From Argopecten irradians (lineage: Eukaryota; Mollusca; Bivalvia; Pectinida; Pectinidae): a stretch of DNA of 64,000 nt. The DNA lies in assembly GCF_041381155.1 (NCBI RefSeq), contig NC_091142.1:21166362-21230361 (forward strand), in the 5' to 3' direction. The position numbers were made by a program, and so were the translations under genes. Below, in pieces: positions 61,490 through 64,000 of the stretch; position 1 is the stretch's first letter; each line of letters begins with the position of its first letter. The notes under the pieces are model-generated. The model did no database searches. It saw only the letters and a list, made by a program, of their open reading frames with translations, and was not told where the DNA came from.

Positions 61490-62177
61490 CTCCACCGTTC
61501 CTATACGTCAGATAGGGAAGTCTCCATACATCCGGAAGTCCGAAGGAATATCCTAGCAACGTTACAAGAAACTCAAGGTTGGATGTCCACTTGATCTTCC
61601 CGAAATGGACCTGGTCCGAACCACTTGACACTGAATCAGGGATAGCACGTTCAGTCTCTGGATCCGAACAGGAAGTAGCAATAGCAATACCACTAGTACC
61701 TGTGACATTTTCTCTAGTATCAATGACTTTTCCACTAGTATCTGTGACATTTTCTCTAGTATCCATGACATTTCCACTAGTATCTGTGACATTTTCTCTA
61801 GTATCGATGACATTTCCACTAGTATCTGTGACATTTCCACTAGTATCTGTGACATTTCCACTTGTATCTATGACATTTCCACTAGTATCCATGACATTTC
61901 CACTTGTATCTATGACATTTCCACTAGTATCCATGACATTTCCACTAGTATCCGTGATATTTTCACTAGTATCTGTGACTTTTCCACTAGTATCTGTGAC
62001 ATTTTCTCTGGTATCCATGACATTTCCACTAGCATCCTTGACATTTCGACTGATATCCATGACATTTCCGCTGGTATCCATAACATTTCCAAAAGGAGTA
62101 TAGATATCGCTCCCATTGCCCGTGATATTTTTGCCCGTTTTCGGAATTTCGCACCTAGTATCCATGTTGATATCCAT
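61490..62177 (-). CDS. SLC6 exon 1: repeat-bearing N-tail and TM1
   Basis: I start at the ATG at 62,175-62,177 (MDINMDTRCEIP). The frame is open a further 21 codons upstream but without an ATG, and a TGA lies just beyond. Residues about 29-168 are 20 tandem heptapeptides of the type SGNVMDT. The tail ends with KWTSNLEFLVTLLGYSFG and LPDVWRLPYLTYRNGGG, the TM1 signature of SLC6. The donor is GGAG|GTAGGTACT, phase 1. In TM1 the family GLGN is GLPD: the Asn that coordinates Na1 (LeuT Asn27, SERT Asn101) is Asp. The TM1 Arg gate residue (VWR) is kept. A more 5' exon cannot be excluded. Confidence 0.88.
61674..62093 (-). repeat. In-frame 21-bp coding minisatellite, 20 heptapeptide units
   Basis: The units vary around S/R-G/E-N-V-M/I/T-D-T. 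Because the unit is 21 bp and lacks stops, long ORFs also appear on the plus strand and in another minus frame. Those are shadows. Only the SGNVMDT frame continues into TM1 of the transporter. Confidence 0.9.
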
Positions 62178-62340
62178 TCTAGCTGTACGGTACAAAAACC
62201 TCGACTTATATCCAGGAATATTTAGGTTTTTTTCAATCAAATAATTTTTTCATTAGTCAAGTATAGATCGATATGCATTACACAGAAGGCGAATACTGAT
62301 ATCATTACATATACATTATATCTGCAAAACCAACAGGTTA

Positions 62341-62935
62341 TAAGCTGTTTTTACGCAATATACATATGAAGTGCGGTGTAAACTATGCACATACATCTCT
62401 GTCATACTTTTTGTAAATGCGCCGTCATATTATTTACATATTATCAGTCTGCATTCAGCATAAATATTAATTTGCAGTATGCACTTTGTTAGTGAATGGT
62501 ATACAAAACACATGATAATGCATGTAATACTATTGCTTACTAATGACATAACTGTTGTTTCATATCTCTTTGAAAACCCATCCGCTATCTCTAATGGAAA
62601 ATATATTATTCTATAGGGTATTTTATTGGGAAATTCATAGAAAATAACAAATTTAAATGAATGTAGGTTATCCTCTCATTAATGAAATCGGTCATCTATG
62701 AGGTATTTTTACGCGATATAAATATGAATTGTGCTGTACACTAAACACATACATCTCTGTCATACCTTTGTTTTCAAATGCGCAGTCATTTTATTTACAC
62801 ATTATCTGTCTGTCTTCAGCATAAATATCAATATGCAGTGTGCACTGTGTGAGTGAATGGAAAATAAAACAAAAAAAAATGATGACACATGTAATACATC
62901 TATATAATTACTAGTGATATAACTGTTGACATATT
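62341..62935. repeat. Diverged direct duplication, about 355-bp spacing, upstream of SLC6
   Basis: Two blocks (about 62,341-62,560 and 62,695-62,935) share ttacgc-atata, acatacatctctgtcata, cttcagcataaatat and tagtgaatgg-like tracts in order. They lie in the 5' flank of the SLC6 gene, where a promoter or 5' UTR exon might be. Confidence 0.65.
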
Positions 62936-63247
62936 AATATAAAGGTAGGTATTTACTCACTAATAAAATTGAACATCTAAATGAGTGTAAATTCTGAGTA
63001 ATTATAAGGATAATCTAGCTACACTGTATACAATTGAGGTATGCAAATAAAGTATGTTGTTGACTCATTACTGCCGTTCTATCATAAGATTGCACGATTG
63101 TGTTACAGTACCAGTGTATCGACTCATTGTAGTAGATAACATCGCTACATGTTACAGGTGAAGTGCCTATGTAACACGCATTGTGATTGGCTGAGTTGAT
63201 CTAAAAATAGAAGAGAAAAACGTGTGCGCACAGTAAAGCTGGTTTTT

Positions 63248-63511
63248 TTAGCCAGCCATGCTTGGTCTCATTTTCTTCCGATATTCGACGAATTTAACAA
63301 CTTCTTCACTGACCTTTGTTGGTGTCATTATAGACCGAACACGTGGAAGCAGAGAACCATGCTGTTCCTCGCACAACTTTGCAATGTTTCCGACAGGTGG
63401 ATTTACAAACGTCGGCCGCTTTAGATATATTTCCATAGGACACCCCATGCCATCATTGTACATTTTCACTACCCTTTCGCGTACTTTTAGATCGGTTCGT
63501 GGCTTTGACAT
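63248..63511 (-). CDS. Paired-domain-like helix-turn-helix fragment
   Basis: The 87-codon ORF begins MSKPRTDLKVRERVVKMYND. Its later parts CEEQHGSLLPRV and TPTKVSEEVVKFVEYRKKMR resemble the paired-box pattern (R.RIVEL...G, YxETGSxxPR, ATPxVVxKIxxYKRxxPS). The middle (residues about 24-45) does not fit well, perhaps through compensating frameshifts. It stops right after RPSMAG, where paired domains continue FAWEIRDRL. It could be a Pax-like gene fragment or the N-terminal HTH of a Tc1/mariner-type transposase remnant. Function is not claimed. Confidence 0.4.
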   Translation of the reverse strand: MSKPRTDLKVRERVVKMYNDGMGCPMEIYLKRPTFVNPPVGNIAKLCEEQHGSLLPRVRSIMTPTKVSEEVVKFVEYRKKMRPSMAG

Positions 63512-64000
63512 GTCGACATATGATCGGTTGAGGACTGCTTCTAATTTTGGCTGTGATCGGTTGAACCGCTTCTAATTTTGGCGCAATTTTAGCGAGAGAT
63601 TAAAATAGTAACGTAACGTTACACATGTGCAAACACACATGTAACTTACCGGTAACTTATAATATGCACGCGTTGGCAGCTTGGCGATCGACGATTTTTA
63701 GTACTTCCACACTTTTTTATTCAGTATTAAGTTCAAATTCAGAGTTAAATTGACATTTTAAATATACCTTACCATAATTATGAAACTGAACAGTTGTTTT
63801 AGCAAATACTCTCTTCTTGACCTTCATATTTATTCATTAACGGTACCAGTATTATCATGTTTAAATCAATATTATGTATTCTTCTACAGCTAGTATAACC
63901 TGATTGTGTGTTATCTCTTTCCATGTTTGATTTTTTTCTATCATCTTATTTATATATTTACAACAGCTATTTCAGGAAACTCTGTCAGTCAAGTTCGTCA
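63512..64000. other. No gene seen
   Basis: AT-rich sequence. A short direct repeat (gcttctaattttggc twice, about 63,537 and 63,569) lies just upstream of the paired-like ORF. Confidence 0.4.

Larger units (their letters stand above)
40518..62177 (-). other. SLC6-family transporter gene with internal duplication of exons 3-13 (gene-level entry)
   Basis: The gene encodes a neurotransmitter:sodium symporter-fold (LeuT fold) plasma-membrane transporter. Family members couple Na+, and usually Cl-, to uptake of amino acids, monoamines, GABA or osmolytes. Fourteen exons follow the family order: cytoplasmic N-tail and TM1, TM2, TM3 with a long glycosylatable EL2, TM4, TM5, TM6, TM7, EL4/TM8, TM9, TM10, TM11, TM12 and C-tail. 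All phases match. Exons 1, 2 and 14 are single copy, and exons 3-13 exist as cassettes B and A in tandem. The chain 1-2-3B...12B-13A-14 sums to 2,403 coding nt, 801 residues. That is longer than the usual 550-700 because of the N-terminal repeat. Gly at the position of SERT Asp98 points to an amino-acid-type rather than monoamine substrate. The exact subfamily (glycine-transporter-like is my guess) is unresolved. Confidence 0.9.

Noticed and set aside
61579-62103. Plus-strand 174-codon ORF (SVTFPLVSMTF-type repeats) and a second minus-frame ORF
   Set aside because: Both are shadows of the 21-bp coding minisatellite. Only the SGNVMDT frame runs into SLC6 TM1.

Overview
The window looks like AT-rich animal nuclear DNA, most likely from a bivalve mollusc or another lophotrochozoan. 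The evidence is intron-rich genes with GT/AG splice sites, a decayed non-LTR retrotransposon, a tRNA-derived SINE of a kind I associate with bivalves, MITE-like foldbacks, satellite arrays, and an SLC6 transporter divided into 14 small exons. The taxonomic call is inference. I see no bacterial genes and no rRNA or tRNA genes. All exon models below were built by eye from splice signals, reading phase and family similarity.

Region 1 (about 1-39,290, minus strand) holds what I read as one unrecognised gene made of very short exons. It starts with a 17-nt ATG exon at 39,271-39,287 and runs down through exons of 74, 66, 66, 66, 51, 54, 42, 51, 81 and 48 nt. Nearly all exons after the second start with two bases and end with one base of a split codon (phase 1-1), so each can be skipped or duplicated without shifting the frame. 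The predicted protein is hydrophilic, starts without a signal peptide and has repeated units. The most striking part is a tandem array of monomers of about 840 bp (about 7.6-15.0 kb). Each monomer carries one copy of a 42-nt candidate exon encoding 14 residues, two heptads with Leu at a seven-residue spacing. The long introns contain a 5'-truncated LINE (about 28.9-32.2 kb), foldback elements, a palindromic TTCATGAA-rich duplication and a Crypton/KIAA1958-like pseudogene fragment.

Region 2 (40,518-62,177, minus strand) is an SLC6 (neurotransmitter:sodium symporter) gene. Exons 1-2 (60,751-62,177) and exon 14 (40,518-40,709) are single copy. Exons 3-13 occur twice as a direct tandem duplication: cassette B (51,316-60,684, proximal to the 5' exons) and cassette A (40,898-51,315). 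Each cassette is damaged differently. A has lost the exon 6 splice acceptor and has an in-frame TGA in exon 11. B has a 2-nt frameshift in exon 13. Splicing exons 1-2, 3B-12B, 13A and 14 keeps phase throughout and would encode 801 residues. The N-terminal tail carries 20 tandem heptapeptides, and several residues that bind Na+ or Cl- in studied SLC6 proteins are replaced. A false duplication from assembling two divergent haplotypes must be excluded.

Region 3 (62.2-64.0 kb) holds a roughly 355-bp-spaced duplication upstream of the SLC6 gene and a short paired-domain-like ORF on the minus strand (63,248-63,511).
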